This document shows, piece after piece, positions 8,029 to 17,223 of a stretch of DNA of 64,000 bases. The stretch's first letter is position 1. Every line of letters starts with the position of its first letter. The position numbers were made by a program, and so were the translations under genes. The DNA is from an uncultured Flavobacteriales bacterium (GTDB taxonomy: Bacteria; Bacteroidota; Bacteroidia; Flavobacteriales_D; Crocinitomicaceae). The notes below the pieces were generated by a model. The model did not search any database, had not been told where the DNA came from, and saw only the letters and a list, made by a program, of their open reading frames with translations. The DNA lies in NCBI GenBank assembly GCA_903939755.1, contig CAJAII010000052.1, positions 62,001 to 126,000 on the forward strand, read 5' to 3'.

Positions 8029-8679
8029 TTACACTTCTTCGTAATCGTCAAAATCGTTTTTGTTCTTGTCTTTAATTTTTGATTTCAGCTCATCAATTGG
8101 TTTGCCACTTAGTATATAATTAAAGGCGTTGATCATTTTAAAAAACATACCTACTAAAAATAGCACACCAATAAACTTAAAGATGTAGCCAATAATGGCT
8201 GTTTGCTCGATATCGATAATACTGCGATAAAACCATTCTGCAATGTTGTTTTTAGCATAATCAGCATTGAATGCCAAAAGAACAAAGGCAATTAAGGCTC
8301 CAATAATAAGTATGATTTCATTCCTTCGGTTAAAATTAGTTGTTGCATCTATGTTATTGGTTTGCTTACCAAAAAAAGATAGTTGGATCATGGATTTACG
8401 TTCATCATTCTGCAAGCGTCCAATTAAATAGATGCAAAAAATGGATAGGGTAGGTGCGATATTAATTAGCGTTATATCTGTCTTTGTTTTGTTGAGGCAA
8501 AATAGGACTAACACATTTACTAAGAACAAGTATTTAGCACTTTTTATAAGATAAATCTCAAAAATTGTTCGTTGATTTCTACCTACCAGTAATCGAATGC
8601 AAGCATCGATAAAAAACCATATAAATCCGTAGATCGCGAATAAGACACCAAGTCTAAATAGTAGGGTAATAAGTTCCAT
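8029..8679 (-). CDS. Polytopic membrane protein of unknown function
   Basis: The product is 216 residues with about five hydrophobic helices (near 5-27, 46-62, 70-88, 121-141, 163-185). It ends in a hydrophilic, strongly charged tail (KSKIKDKNKNDFDDYEEV). There is no known domain. It starts two bases after the stop of the PD40-OmpA gene, so it is translated from the same mRNA as the type B adhesin set and may act in the inner membrane for that set. That role is inferred from position only. Confidence 0.7.
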   Translation of the reverse strand: MELITLLFRLGVLFAIYGFIWFFIDACIRLLVGRNQRTIFEIYLIKSAKYLFLVNVLVLFCLNKTKTDITLINIAPTLSIFCIYLIGRLQNDERKSMIQLSFFGKQTNNIDATTNFNRRNEIILIIGALIAFVLLAFNADYAKNNIAEWFYRSIIDIEQTAIIGYIFKFIGVLFLVGMFFKMINAFNYILSGKPIDELKSKIKDKNKNDFDDYEEV

Positions 8680-8681
8680 TG

Positions 8682-10292
8682 TTATTTTGGCGTTACAATA
8701 AATTGTAGGTACTCTTTCGATGCCTCCGGAAAAGTGGCCGGATTAAAGTTTTTGCTGATAATTCGCCCTTCTGTTCTTCTGTTGAGTTGGCTCTTTTTCT
8801 CATAAAGTTCTTCGTTGTCTTTGAATTGATTGATGTATTCTTCAGTAAGTAAGATGCTTTTCCCACTTATTGGATCTGTCCACGTAGCAGGTTCTTTTTC
8901 ACCTTTCCCAACAGGGATAATTCTTCGCGGATCAATTTTTAATTCTTCGACTAAATATTTATAACAAGCCCTCGCTCGATTGATGGAGAGAATTTGATTT
9001 TGACTTTCTTCTCCGCGGGAATCGGTATGAGAAATTAATTCAATGACTATTTCTGGGTAATTAGTAAGTAATTCAGCCACGTATGCGAGTGAATCGGATG
9101 AATTTATGGTGGAATCATTGATAAAGGTCCACTTATTAAATTCATAGCGAACCTCAGGAAATCTAATTATCTTTTTTTCTTCAAATAGGGGTTCATTTAT
9201 TTCTGCCATTAGGATGTTTTTTTGTCCAGTGGCATCAATCACCGTAACAGTGTACTTGCCTTTGTTGAGCTCTACGAGATCTTCTGTAGTTTTTCCATTT
9301 GACCATGCGATTTTATATGGAGGTACGCCGCTACTAATTGTTAGGTCTATTTTACCATCATATCCTTGAAATGTGCTAACGTCGGTGCTTTGAAGACTGC
9401 TAATTAATTTGGGTGGTGGAATACTTTTTGCCCCATAAAGATCGCAATCTTTTCCATCTCGATTGCTTGCCCAAATGATATCATTTCCTCGTTTTATTAA
9501 GTAGGCCTCAAATTTTGGCGTATTAATTTTTTTTCCGAGGTTGATTGGCTTGGACCAATTATTCCATTTCCCCTTTTTGATGCTGTAGTAGATATCCGCA
9601 TCGCCTTCTCCTTTAAAGCCATTACTTGCAAAAAATAAGGTGTCGTTAGTCGGGCAAAGGAAAGGGGAGATTTCAAACCCAGGTGAATTGATAGCATTGC
9701 CCATGTGTTCTGGACTGTTCCATCCTTCACTCGATTTAGTGCATACATAAAGATCTTCCTCGCCTTCAGAATCAACCCCTTCAAATGAAAAAATCAGGAC
9801 GTCTTCGTTTTGAGATAAGAAATAGGAAACAAATTTCCCATCAATGTCTAATTCAGGGATCGCCACTTTAATCGGAAGACTCCATGTAGTGTCTTTTAAG
9901 GTTGAAACCGCAATTCCTTTTCGAATGTCCTTTTCGGTGGTGTAGGTCGAAAGTAAATATAATCTTGATGCTGCAGTATCTTTTACCATCGCGAATACGG
10001 CATTGTTTAATTTGTTGTTAAGATTATCCATTGATTTTCCTGCGCCCCATTCCATTCCGTTGTATTTACTCGTCCAAATATCTTGGTCATAAATACCACC
10101 GGTATTCTTTATTTCTAAGGTCCTAACAAAATATATTGTTTGTCCATCAGGTGAAAGGATTGGATTTGTTTCTTCGGCTGAAGTGTTGATTTGACCTGGT
10201 AATCTAAAGGGATCTGTAAAATCATAGATTTGAGTCATTACTTCAAGGCTGAAACTGCAAGCTAATAATAAGAGTACGGTCCTAAAATGCAT
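8682..10292 (-). CDS. PD40-SprB-OmpA surface/periplasmic protein
   Basis: The product is 536 residues: a signal peptide (to about residue 20), then WD40-like PD40 strands (about 35-290; NPILSPDGQTIYFVR, ISPFLCPTNDTLFFASNGF, DIIWASNRDGKDCDLYG). One SprB-type repeat follows (about 300-370; YDGKIDLTISSGVPPYKIAW, GKYTVTVIDATGQ). The C-terminal OmpA/MotB domain (about 390-525) contains IELISHTDSRGEESQNQILS and NRARACYKYLVEEL, the peptidoglycan-binding motif. It resembles PorE/SprE-associated OmpA proteins of type IX secretion. It overlaps the PorP-like gene by 11 bases. The SprB repeat between the propeller and OmpA domain is unusual. Confidence 0.88.
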   Translation of the reverse strand: MHFRTVLLLLACSFSLEVMTQIYDFTDPFRLPGQINTSAEETNPILSPDGQTIYFVRTLEIKNTGGIYDQDIWTSKYNGMEWGAGKSMDNLNNKLNNAVFAMVKDTAASRLYLLSTYTTEKDIRKGIAVSTLKDTTWSLPIKVAIPELDIDGKFVSYFLSQNEDVLIFSFEGVDSEGEEDLYVCTKSSEGWNSPEHMGNAINSPGFEISPFLCPTNDTLFFASNGFKGEGDADIYYSIKKGKWNNWSKPINLGKKINTPKFEAYLIKRGNDIIWASNRDGKDCDLYGAKSIPPPKLISSLQSTDVSTFQGYDGKIDLTISSGVPPYKIAWSNGKTTEDLVELNKGKYTVTVIDATGQKNILMAEINEPLFEEKKIIRFPEVRYEFNKWTFINDSTINSSDSLAYVAELLTNYPEIVIELISHTDSRGEESQNQILSINRARACYKYLVEELKIDPRRIIPVGKGEKEPATWTDPISGKSILLTEEYINQFKDNEELYEKKSQLNRRTEGRIISKNFNPATFPEASKEYLQFIVTPK

Positions 10293-11277
10293 AGCTAATC
10301 ATTATTTCGTGTCCGCCGTTGCTAAAATAATTAATACGGGTGGTCGCAAATTCCATGGAATACCCAATTTTCAATTCGTCACTAATTTCCATTCCGACCA
10401 TAATTCCTGCCGATGCTCCTAAATGGTAATTAACCCCTGCCCAAAAAATATAGTTGATGGTTGCTAAGGCACTAAATTCATACGATAATTTATTTGCTTG
10501 CATTCTTTTTATCAAAATTGCGGGTTGTATATCGAGTCCGTTTGCTATTGAAAAATTATAGCCAGTCATTAAATTCCAGTGCGTTCTTTGGTCAAAATTA
10601 ATGGTTGAATTACCAAAAGTAATAAAGTTCTTAGCGATTTGCTTTGCTCCAATTGAAAGGAAGAAGTTACTGCTATTAAGTGCAACTCCTGCTCCTGTAT
10701 TAAGTGAAAGCTGGTTTAATTTTCCTTGCGTAAACGCATCGTATTCCTCGTCTCCTCCAATATAAGGCAATAGAGGGTCTGAGGAGTTAAGCACGACTGC
10801 TCTTGCAGGATTGAAAGAATGGTTGCTCAAACCTAGACTTGCACCAACTGATATTTTCCACTTGTTATTTATTGGAATTCTGAGGGCATAGTTTCCGATA
10901 AAGTCAGTGGTTTGGAAAGCGCCGTAATTATCAGAAATGACCTGCCCACCTACAAAATGCATTAGTTTTAATTTCTTTTTTTTACTAAAAGGCACAATTT
11001 CTTGCCCTATACGACTAGCAGGATTGAAAATTACTTTTTCTTTCTTTTGTATTTTCGATTGCCCAAACAATGCCACTGTTCTTGGTTCTAATCCGAATCC
11101 AAGCATTTGCCATCGACCAATTAAAGTAACTTCGGTTTGGGGATTAATTGCCATCGCAGCAGGGTTATAAACGGCCTTATTCAAAAGGAATTGGCTATAT
11201 TGTGGTAATTGTTGACCTGTTGCTAAGTTTGTTAGCATAACTGTTAAACACATTAAGAGCAACTTCAATCGAATCAT
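10282..11277 (-). CDS. PorP/SprF-family outer-membrane protein
   Basis: The product is 331 residues with a signal peptide ending TNLATGQ. Family hallmarks are at the start of the mature part: QLPQYSQFLLNKAVYNPAAM, the conserved QYS-hyphen-NP-A pattern. Repeated amphipathic barrel strands follow, ending GHEIMISYAF (C-terminal aromatic). PorP/SprF proteins help deliver or hold type B T9SS cargo on the cell surface. Its ATG overlaps the stop of the type B adhesin gene by four bases, the typical cargo-PorP pair. The 11-base overlap with the downstream OmpA gene supports translational coupling of all three. Confidence 0.9.
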   Translation of the reverse strand: MIRLKLLLMCLTVMLTNLATGQQLPQYSQFLLNKAVYNPAAMAINPQTEVTLIGRWQMLGFGLEPRTVALFGQSKIQKKEKVIFNPASRIGQEIVPFSKKKKLKLMHFVGGQVISDNYGAFQTTDFIGNYALRIPINNKWKISVGASLGLSNHSFNPARAVVLNSSDPLLPYIGGDEEYDAFTQGKLNQLSLNTGAGVALNSSNFFLSIGAKQIAKNFITFGNSTINFDQRTHWNLMTGYNFSIANGLDIQPAILIKRMQANKLSYEFSALATINYIFWAGVNYHLGASAGIMVGMEISDELKIGYSMEFATTRINYFSNGGHEIMISYAF

Positions 11278-13370
11278 TTTAATCGAATTATTGATATGGT
11301 TCCATTCAATGGTTCGCTTGACTGATCCTTCGCCAGTTCAATGATATAGTAATAGGAACCAACCGGTAAAGGCACTCCATTATACGTCCCATCCCATTCA
11401 TTACCACTATAATTCCCTTCAAAAGATTCATACAATAGTTCCCCCCATCTGTTGAAAACCTTAACGATATTAGTGGGATATTTCGCATCTATACCCACAA
11501 TTCCCCAGGTGTCATTTTGATTATCACCATTCGGTGTAAAGGCTGTTGGAATAATAAATCCACAAGGAAAAACGGTGATTGATAACATTCCATATGGACC
11601 TTCACATCCGTTTACCGTTTGTGTCACATAAAATATTGCTGAGGTATCGTTGGAAGGAAATAATTCATCGTCACTAAATAAATAGTTATTGAGGCTAGAA
11701 TCATTATACCAATTGAAAGTTCCGGCTCCGTTTATATTAGTAATTTGAATACTGGTAGTTGTTTCATCTTCGCAAAAGGTTGTATCACCAACAAATTCTG
11801 GCACTTGAGGCCCGTCGGTAATGGCAATTGTTTGACTTCCTACAAGTACATTGGAGCAATGGGCATCATGAATTGAATCCAGTACATATGTTCCGACTGA
11901 ATTTCCTATTAGTATGGGCAAGGAAATTACATTGAGCACACTTTGAGGAACGCCATCCAATGAAAAATAAATATCCCAATTTGGTGTACCAGTCACTAAA
12001 AGCGATAGAGGATTAAATGTTTGTCCGACGCAATAATAATCTCCACCTGTTAATTCGAGTAAGCTAGGACGTGCTCGAATAGTAATCATGGCTGTGTCGT
12101 GTGCTAGTTGATTACAAATCGGTAATGAATAAATAATCTGATAATTGCCAGGGTTTGCGTTCGATAAATTTATTATTCCCGTCACCGGATGTACATTTAA
12201 TCCAGCAGGAATGACATTAAAACTGCCATTTGCAGGATAGCTGGGGTTTAATGTAGGTGTTAAATTACTTCCCCCAACGCACGCATTGGCAGGATATTGA
12301 AGACCTAAATCAATATTGTTGGTGGTAATTTGAACAGTTGAGGTATTGCTACAGGAGAGCAGCGTACTTAAGCTCAAATCATCCAGGGCGAAATCATTTC
12401 CAATTGCGGAATTGTTCAGATCGGTAAGTACAATCGTGATAGAGGAATCATTTCCAGAAAACCAATTATAAGATGTGCTAACCCAATCACACGTAATTAA
12501 TTGCAGCGTATCAATGCCCATTGTTACGCCATTGAAAACGGCTTGTATTTCTGCTGGATTGGTATTCGTTAGACTTTGCGCAAAATAGGTAAACACATAA
12601 TTTTTATTTTTTTCTACCGCAATTGTTTGTTCCCAAAAAGGGCTAGTTCCGTTTGTTGCGCCATCGAGCACCATCATTTTACCTATACCATTTCCCAGGG
12701 TGTGATCTACGCAAGCACTGTAGTTTGGATACCAGGAAGAGGCATTGTTTGTAATGCCGTATGATTCTTGTAATCCACTTGGATTAGTTGGAAACAAGGA
12801 GGAATAAGCACTAAAAAAACCAAGGTCTCCATATTCAAAAGTGCCATTAAAAATCAAATTTGTATTTAATGCATTTGTTGCCACCGTATACACCGTATTT
12901 TGAACTGGAGAAACAAGGACACTATCGTTAAATGCAAACAGTAAGGTTGGATCCACCGGAATTGCTGACCAATTATAATTTCCATTGCCACCGCTCACGG
13001 AAATCTGAAGGTTGCTGTTTGGACAAATGCTACTATTACTTGGGTTAACTTCTAAATACACTCCGACAGGAATTACAATCCCACTACTCGATACAATTAC
13101 GCCCAAGGCATCTGTCACAGAAACAGTATACGTCCCTGCGCCAAGGTTATAAAATAGGCCAGAATTATTGTTAGTTGAAAACGCTCCATTGCTCAATACA
13201 TATTGATAGGGCGCTTGTCCTCCATTAACGTAAATGGAAATTAATGCACTCGTTGAATCGCTGCAATTAGAACCAGTCGTGGAGTAGGTGATGGAATTTT
13301 GAGACAAAGCGTCTTTTCCTATCAAAAACGAAGCAGCTAGTAAAATGAATAAGAGCGAATTTTTAAACAT
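11274..13370 (-). CDS. T9SS type B (gliding-motility C-terminal domain) adhesin
   Basis: The product is 698 residues. The signal peptide ends near KDALSQ. Next is an SprB repeat (about 28-105; NGGQAPYQYVLSNGAFS, GAGTYTVSVTDALG). A galactose-binding-like jelly-roll follows at about 170-335 (LIFNGTFEYGDLGFF, WEQTIAVEKNKNYVFTYFAQ, DFALDDLSL). Ig/PKD-like segments come next, then a CHU_C domain at the end (about 605-698; IIPTAFTPNGDNQNDTWGI, VFNRWGELLYES, LPVGSYYYIIEL). It is exported through T9SS and anchored at the surface, probably for carbohydrate binding or adhesion. A -7 box (TACTTTTG) ends four bases before ATG 13370. Confidence 0.9.
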   Translation of the reverse strand: MFKNSLLFILLAASFLIGKDALSQNSITYSTTGSNCSDSTSALISIYVNGGQAPYQYVLSNGAFSTNNNSGLFYNLGAGTYTVSVTDALGVIVSSSGIVIPVGVYLEVNPSNSSICPNSNLQISVSGGNGNYNWSAIPVDPTLLFAFNDSVLVSPVQNTVYTVATNALNTNLIFNGTFEYGDLGFFSAYSSLFPTNPSGLQESYGITNNASSWYPNYSACVDHTLGNGIGKMMVLDGATNGTSPFWEQTIAVEKNKNYVFTYFAQSLTNTNPAEIQAVFNGVTMGIDTLQLITCDWVSTSYNWFSGNDSSITIVLTDLNNSAIGNDFALDDLSLSTLLSCSNTSTVQITTNNIDLGLQYPANACVGGSNLTPTLNPSYPANGSFNVIPAGLNVHPVTGIINLSNANPGNYQIIYSLPICNQLAHDTAMITIRARPSLLELTGGDYYCVGQTFNPLSLLVTGTPNWDIYFSLDGVPQSVLNVISLPILIGNSVGTYVLDSIHDAHCSNVLVGSQTIAITDGPQVPEFVGDTTFCEDETTTSIQITNINGAGTFNWYNDSSLNNYLFSDDELFPSNDTSAIFYVTQTVNGCEGPYGMLSITVFPCGFIIPTAFTPNGDNQNDTWGIVGIDAKYPTNIVKVFNRWGELLYESFEGNYSGNEWDGTYNGVPLPVGSYYYIIELAKDQSSEPLNGTISIIRLK

Positions 13371-13374
13371 TATT

Positions 13375-13382
13375 CAAAAGTA
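13375..13382 (-). promoter_or_regulatory. -7 box, TACTTTTG, of adhesin operon
   Basis: This TAnnTTTG match on the minus strand ends four bases before ATG 13370. It is the likely promoter for the operon 13370-8029. Confidence 0.55.
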
Positions 13383-13445
13383 AAAAACAATGTCCATAAC
13401 CCAATTAATTTTACGAAGTATGTTTAAGCAAATCGATGTTGAAAA

Positions 13446-14021
13446 CTATTCCATGCAAGTACAAGGCGGGTCCATTTTCACACGTGTATTTGGCAAACTG
13501 GATAGGATGAATTGATGAAAAGTTGGCCCATACATAACGCCTCTCAAATCAAGCTTTTCAAGATTTTTCAATTTAGTTAATCCGCTTCCGATATCGGCAA
13601 CGGGATTGTCATAGAGGTCAATTTCACGCAGCGATTGCATATACTGTATTTCATCTTGAATCTTCAAGATTTCATTTTTTGCCGCTATCAATTGCTGCAC
13701 CTTCTCTAATTGGAAAAGCGCTGCAGGCAATGATTCAAATTTATTGGAGGAAATATCAATTGTTTCCAACTGGCTTAATAGGGATAAATCTTCCCCCAAT
13801 GTTTGGAGTTTGTTTTTGGATAGGTTGAGTGATTTTAATGAGGTAAAACGGAATAAGTCCTTGGGTAATTCATAAAGTTTATTTCGACTGAGGTCAATTG
13901 AAAAAACGCTGTCAGGCGAGGTAAGAAGGGCTTCTTCTAAGGTGTAAATTTTGAAATTGTTTCCTTGCGAAAAGCTGAATAAACTACTGCATAGAAAAAT
14001 AATCCCTAACAAAAATCTCAT
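13446..14021 (-). CDS. Secreted leucine-rich-repeat protein
   Basis: The product is 191 residues with a signal peptide (MRFLLGIIFLCSSLFSFSQ). About five leucine-rich repeats follow from residue 38 to 160: SIDLSRNKLYELPKDLFRFT, SLKSLNLSKNKLQTLGEDL, LETIDISSNKFESLPAAL, and LREIDLYDNPVADI. The C-terminus has Cys-Thr-Cys. LRRs of this LxxLxLxxNxL type serve protein binding. It should be periplasmic or surface-located. Its start lies 38 bases inside the 3' end of ribF, so the two are probably co-transcribed, although the functions are not obviously linked. Confidence 0.85.
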   Translation of the reverse strand: MRFLLGIIFLCSSLFSFSQGNNFKIYTLEEALLTSPDSVFSIDLSRNKLYELPKDLFRFTSLKSLNLSKNKLQTLGEDLSLLSQLETIDISSNKFESLPAALFQLEKVQQLIAAKNEILKIQDEIQYMQSLREIDLYDNPVADIGSGLTKLKNLEKLDLRGVMYGPTFHQFILSSLPNTRVKMDPPCTCME

Positions 14022-14916
14022 CTTTTTTTAATTGTTTGGTTAACGCGTCGATGGAATCAAATTTATGTTCCGGTCGAATGTAATTAATTAGTTGTAAGGT
14101 AATACTTTCATGGTAAAGATCCGCTGAGAAATCAAAAAGATGCACTTCTAATTTAATCGATGATGTATTTTGCACCGTTGGGTTCACTCCAATATTAAGC
14201 ATTCCCATGACATCCTTTCCATGAATGTTGGTCTTCACGGCATACACGCCATGTTTTGGGATTAGCTTATTCGGATCATTTAAAGCGATATTGGCGGTTG
14301 GGAATCCAATGGTTCTTCCGAGTTGCTCACCAGCAACAACCTCACCAGTGATTTCATAGGGATATCCTAGAAAAAGATTAGCCGTTTCAACATCTCCCTG
14401 TAGCAAGGAGCTCCTTATTTTTGTTGAGCTAATTTTGATGGCGTCTATTTCTTTCGCGGGGATTTCAATAATGTTCAGGTTAAATTTTTTGGCATTGGCA
14501 AGTAAAAATTCAAGGTTTCCCTCTCGATTGTTTCCAAAATGATGGTCATAGCCCAACACGAGTGAATGGCATTTTAGTTTATCTATTAATATAGTTTGAA
14601 CAAAATCAATGGCTGATAATTTGGAGAAATCATCGGTAAAAGGAATAACAACTAATTTATCTAAGCCGATTTCTTCGAGTTTTTTTATCTTTTCTGTTTG
14701 GTTTTGAAGTAGTTGAATTGGAGATTCCGTATTTATTACACTTCTAGGGTGAGGATAGAAGGTAAGTAAAACACTTTCTCCATTAAGATCCTTAGCAATT
14801 TGAATCAGTTGCTTGATAATTTTTTGATGTCCTACATGCATCCCGTCAAAGGTCCCAATTGTTACAATAGGGGTATTACAATTGATGGATCTCGCTAAAC
14901 CTTCGTAGACAGTCAC
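13984..14916 (-). CDS. ribF: Bifunctional riboflavin kinase/FAD synthetase
   Basis: This protein makes FMN from riboflavin and then FAD. The N-terminal nucleotidyltransferase half has IVTIGTFDGMHVGHQKI and LGYDHHFGNNREGN. The C-terminal kinase half has GEQLGRTIGFPTANIALND and MLNIGVNPTV. The length, about 310 residues, is normal. I place the start at GTG 14916 because a perfect -7 box (TAATTTTG, 14936-14929) lies inside the longer frame that begins with ATG 14946. If that box is not used, ATG 14946 adds ten residues (MKWLILHKKK) before the family start. Its 3' end overlaps the LRR gene. Confidence 0.93.
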   Translation of the reverse strand: MTVYEGLARSINCNTPIVTIGTFDGMHVGHQKIIKQLIQIAKDLNGESVLLTFYPHPRSVINTESPIQLLQNQTEKIKKLEEIGLDKLVVIPFTDDFSKLSAIDFVQTILIDKLKCHSLVLGYDHHFGNNREGNLEFLLANAKKFNLNIIEIPAKEIDAIKISSTKIRSSLLQGDVETANLFLGYPYEITGEVVAGEQLGRTIGFPTANIALNDPNKLIPKHGVYAVKTNIHGKDVMGMLNIGVNPTVQNTSSIKLEVHLFDFSADLYHESITLQLINYIRPEHKFDSIDALTKQLKKDEIFVRDYFSMQ

Positions 14917-14928
14917 TTTTTTTTTATG

Positions 14929-14936
14929 CAAAATTA
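14929..14936 (-). promoter_or_regulatory. -7 box, TAATTTTG, upstream of ribF
   Basis: A perfect TAnnTTTG on the minus strand, 12 bases before GTG 14916. It decides against the upstream ATG 14946 as the ribF start. Confidence 0.45.
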
Positions 14937-15021
14937 ACCATTTCAAAAGATACTTTATCTTAATTATCCTTGGATTACAAACTAAGCTTTATCTTCGTTA
15001 CCAAAATTTACAAATTAAGCT

Positions 15022-17148
15022 ATGCGATTTCCTAAATTGACCCTCATTTTATTTCTGTTTGTTTCTAATTTTCATGTGATTTTTGCCGAAGAAGGAATGT
15101 TAATACCTTCTTTAATTGCCGCTTTTGAGTCAGACATGAAGGCAAAAGGAATGAAATTATCGGCAGATGAGATTTACAGTGTTAATCATTCTAGTTTAAA
15201 GGATGCGATCTTTCAATTCGGTGGAGGATGCACGGCTGAGTTAGTTTCTAGTAAAGGGCTCCTTTTAACAAACCATCATTGCGGCTATTCTCAAATACAA
15301 TCGCATTCATCGTTAGAAAATGATTACCTAAAAAATGGGTATTGGGCGCAAAATCAAAGTCAAGAATTGAAAAATGTGGGCCTTACCGCAGCACGAATTG
15401 TTAGGATTGAAGATGTAACAAGCGCCATACTATTTGGGGCAAGCTCAAAAGCAGATAAGGCAACGATTGAAGCAAATATTAAAAAAATCATGGAGTCAGC
15501 AGTTTTAGGATCACATTATCTAGCTGAGGTTAAAGCCTTTGATTATGGTAATGCGTATTACTTGATGGTAAAGGAAGAATTTTTGGATGTTCGTTTTGTT
15601 GGCACCCCACCGAATTCTATTGGAAAATTTGGAGGTGATACAGATAATTGGGTTTGGCCTCGACATACAGGGGATTTTTCTGTATTCCGAATCTATGTGG
15701 GCGCAGACAACAAACCGGCGCCATACAGTGAAAAAAATGTTCCATATACCCCACTACATTATTTGCCAATATCCATGAAAGATAGGCATGTGGGCGATTT
15801 TACTATGGTTTACGGATTTCCTGGAACAACGGAACAACACGTTGTTTCTTCGTATCTAAAATTTATTATTGAAAAAGAACGCCCTGCTCGTATACACATG
15901 AGGGATCTTTCTTTGGGAGTAATAGATAAAGGGATGCGTAGCTCAGATTTAATTCGAATACAATATGCGGCCAAACAAGCAAGTATTGCTAATGCATGGA
16001 AAAAATGGATCGGACAAATCGAAGGATTGAGCAATTTAGATGGTGTCGGTGTAAAATTAGTGCGCGAGAAAGAATACACGGATAGAGCATTGTCAAATAC
16101 GGAATGGGCTCAAAAATATGGAACAGTTGTTCAGAAGATGAATGACCTGGTAGCCAACGAAAGTAATTTTGAATACAATTATGCCATGGGAGTTGAATAC
16201 CTCTCCGTTGGCCCAGAGTATTTTAAACTGACAAAATCATTAAATGATTTACTAACAAATTATAAAAAATACGAAGCGAATGGTGAGTTGAAGGCGGTAT
16301 TAACTAAAATAATAGCTAGTGGACAAGGTTTTTTTAAAAATTATAATTCTCAAATTGATCAGGAAATTTTCAATTTATTGACCAAAGAATATTTTAAAAA
16401 GAATGGAACAGAAGACCTTTCAAAAGTTGCTTTGGAAGTGGATCAATTAACAAAGTTGATTTATGAAAAATCTATTTTTACCAACGAAAAACGATTTATT
16501 GCATTTCTAAGTAACTTCAATTCAAAGAGTTTAAAAAAGCTTGAAAAAGATCCTGGTTTTAGCCATTATAATAAACAATTAACTGAGTTCAGGTCGAATG
16601 TGATTCCGGGTTATACTAATTTTAGTTCCAAAATGACGGCGCTCCTTCAAGTGTATGTGGAGGGAAGGAAAATTATGTACCCAGAAATTAATCATTGGCC
16701 AGATGCGAATAGCACACTGCGAATTACCTATGGTCAATTGGAGGGGTCGTCGCCAACGGATGGCATGATGTATACGGAGCATACAACGCTCGATGGGATT
16801 ATCGCTAAGTACAATACAGGTAATCCAGATTTTGAATTGTTGCCAAGAATGTTGGATCTTCACAAAGAAAAAAATTATGGCGAATATGGACAAGATGGTG
16901 AACTATGGGTTTGTTTTACTGGTTCCAATCATACGACAGGAGGTAATTCAGGCTCACCTGTTATTGATGCCGAAGGAAATTTAATGGGACTCAACTTTGA
17001 TCGAACATGGGAAAGCACCATGAGTGATTATATGTTTGACGCATCGCGTTGCAGAAATGTGGTCGTTGACATACGCTATGTATTGTGGGTAATTGATAAG
17101 TATTCTAATGCAAAGCATTTGGTAGATGAAATGACAATTGCTCGATAA
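15022..17148 (+). CDS. S46-family dipeptidyl-peptidase (DPP7/DPP11 type)
   Basis: The product is 708 residues, the normal length, with a signal peptide ending VIFAEE. It is a periplasmic serine exopeptidase that removes dipeptides from peptide N-termini. The catalytic His lies in LLTNHHCGY (His85/86), the Asp in the region GDTDNWVWPRHTGDFS, and the Ser in TGGNSGSP (Ser643). Eighteen residues after that Ser is Arg661 (LNFDRTWE). As I recall the family, Arg at the equivalent place (Arg673 in Porphyromonas DPP11) gives preference for Asp/Glu in P1, while DPP7 has Gly. It is therefore probably DPP11-like. It is monocistronic and divergent from ribF. Confidence 0.93.
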   Translation: MRFPKLTLILFLFVSNFHVIFAEEGMLIPSLIAAFESDMKAKGMKLSADEIYSVNHSSLKDAIFQFGGGCTAELVSSKGLLLTNHHCGYSQIQSHSSLENDYLKNGYWAQNQSQELKNVGLTAARIVRIEDVTSAILFGASSKADKATIEANIKKIMESAVLGSHYLAEVKAFDYGNAYYLMVKEEFLDVRFVGTPPNSIGKFGGDTDNWVWPRHTGDFSVFRIYVGADNKPAPYSEKNVPYTPLHYLPISMKDRHVGDFTMVYGFPGTTEQHVVSSYLKFIIEKERPARIHMRDLSLGVIDKGMRSSDLIRIQYAAKQASIANAWKKWIGQIEGLSNLDGVGVKLVREKEYTDRALSNTEWAQKYGTVVQKMNDLVANESNFEYNYAMGVEYLSVGPEYFKLTKSLNDLLTNYKKYEANGELKAVLTKIIASGQGFFKNYNSQIDQEIFNLLTKEYFKKNGTEDLSKVALEVDQLTKLIYEKSIFTNEKRFIAFLSNFNSKSLKKLEKDPGFSHYNKQLTEFRSNVIPGYTNFSSKMTALLQVYVEGRKIMYPEINHWPDANSTLRITYGQLEGSSPTDGMMYTEHTTLDGIIAKYNTGNPDFELLPRMLDLHKEKNYGEYGQDGELWVCFTGSNHTTGGNSGSPVIDAEGNLMGLNFDRTWESTMSDYMFDASRCRNVVVDIRYVLWVIDKYSNAKHLVDEMTIAR

Positions 17149-17183
17149 TTATTCATAAGCATAAAGCTTGTAATGAATTAATG

Positions 17184-17191
17184 TATATTTG
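17184..17191 (+). promoter_or_regulatory. -7 box, TATATTTG, of glycosyltransferase gene
   Basis: A perfect TAnnTTTG, 32 bases before ATG 17224. This gene would have an ordinary short 5' leader. Confidence 0.5.
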
Positions 17192-17223
17192 TCACGTTTT
17201 TAAATAAAGTGAAAATTTTTTAT

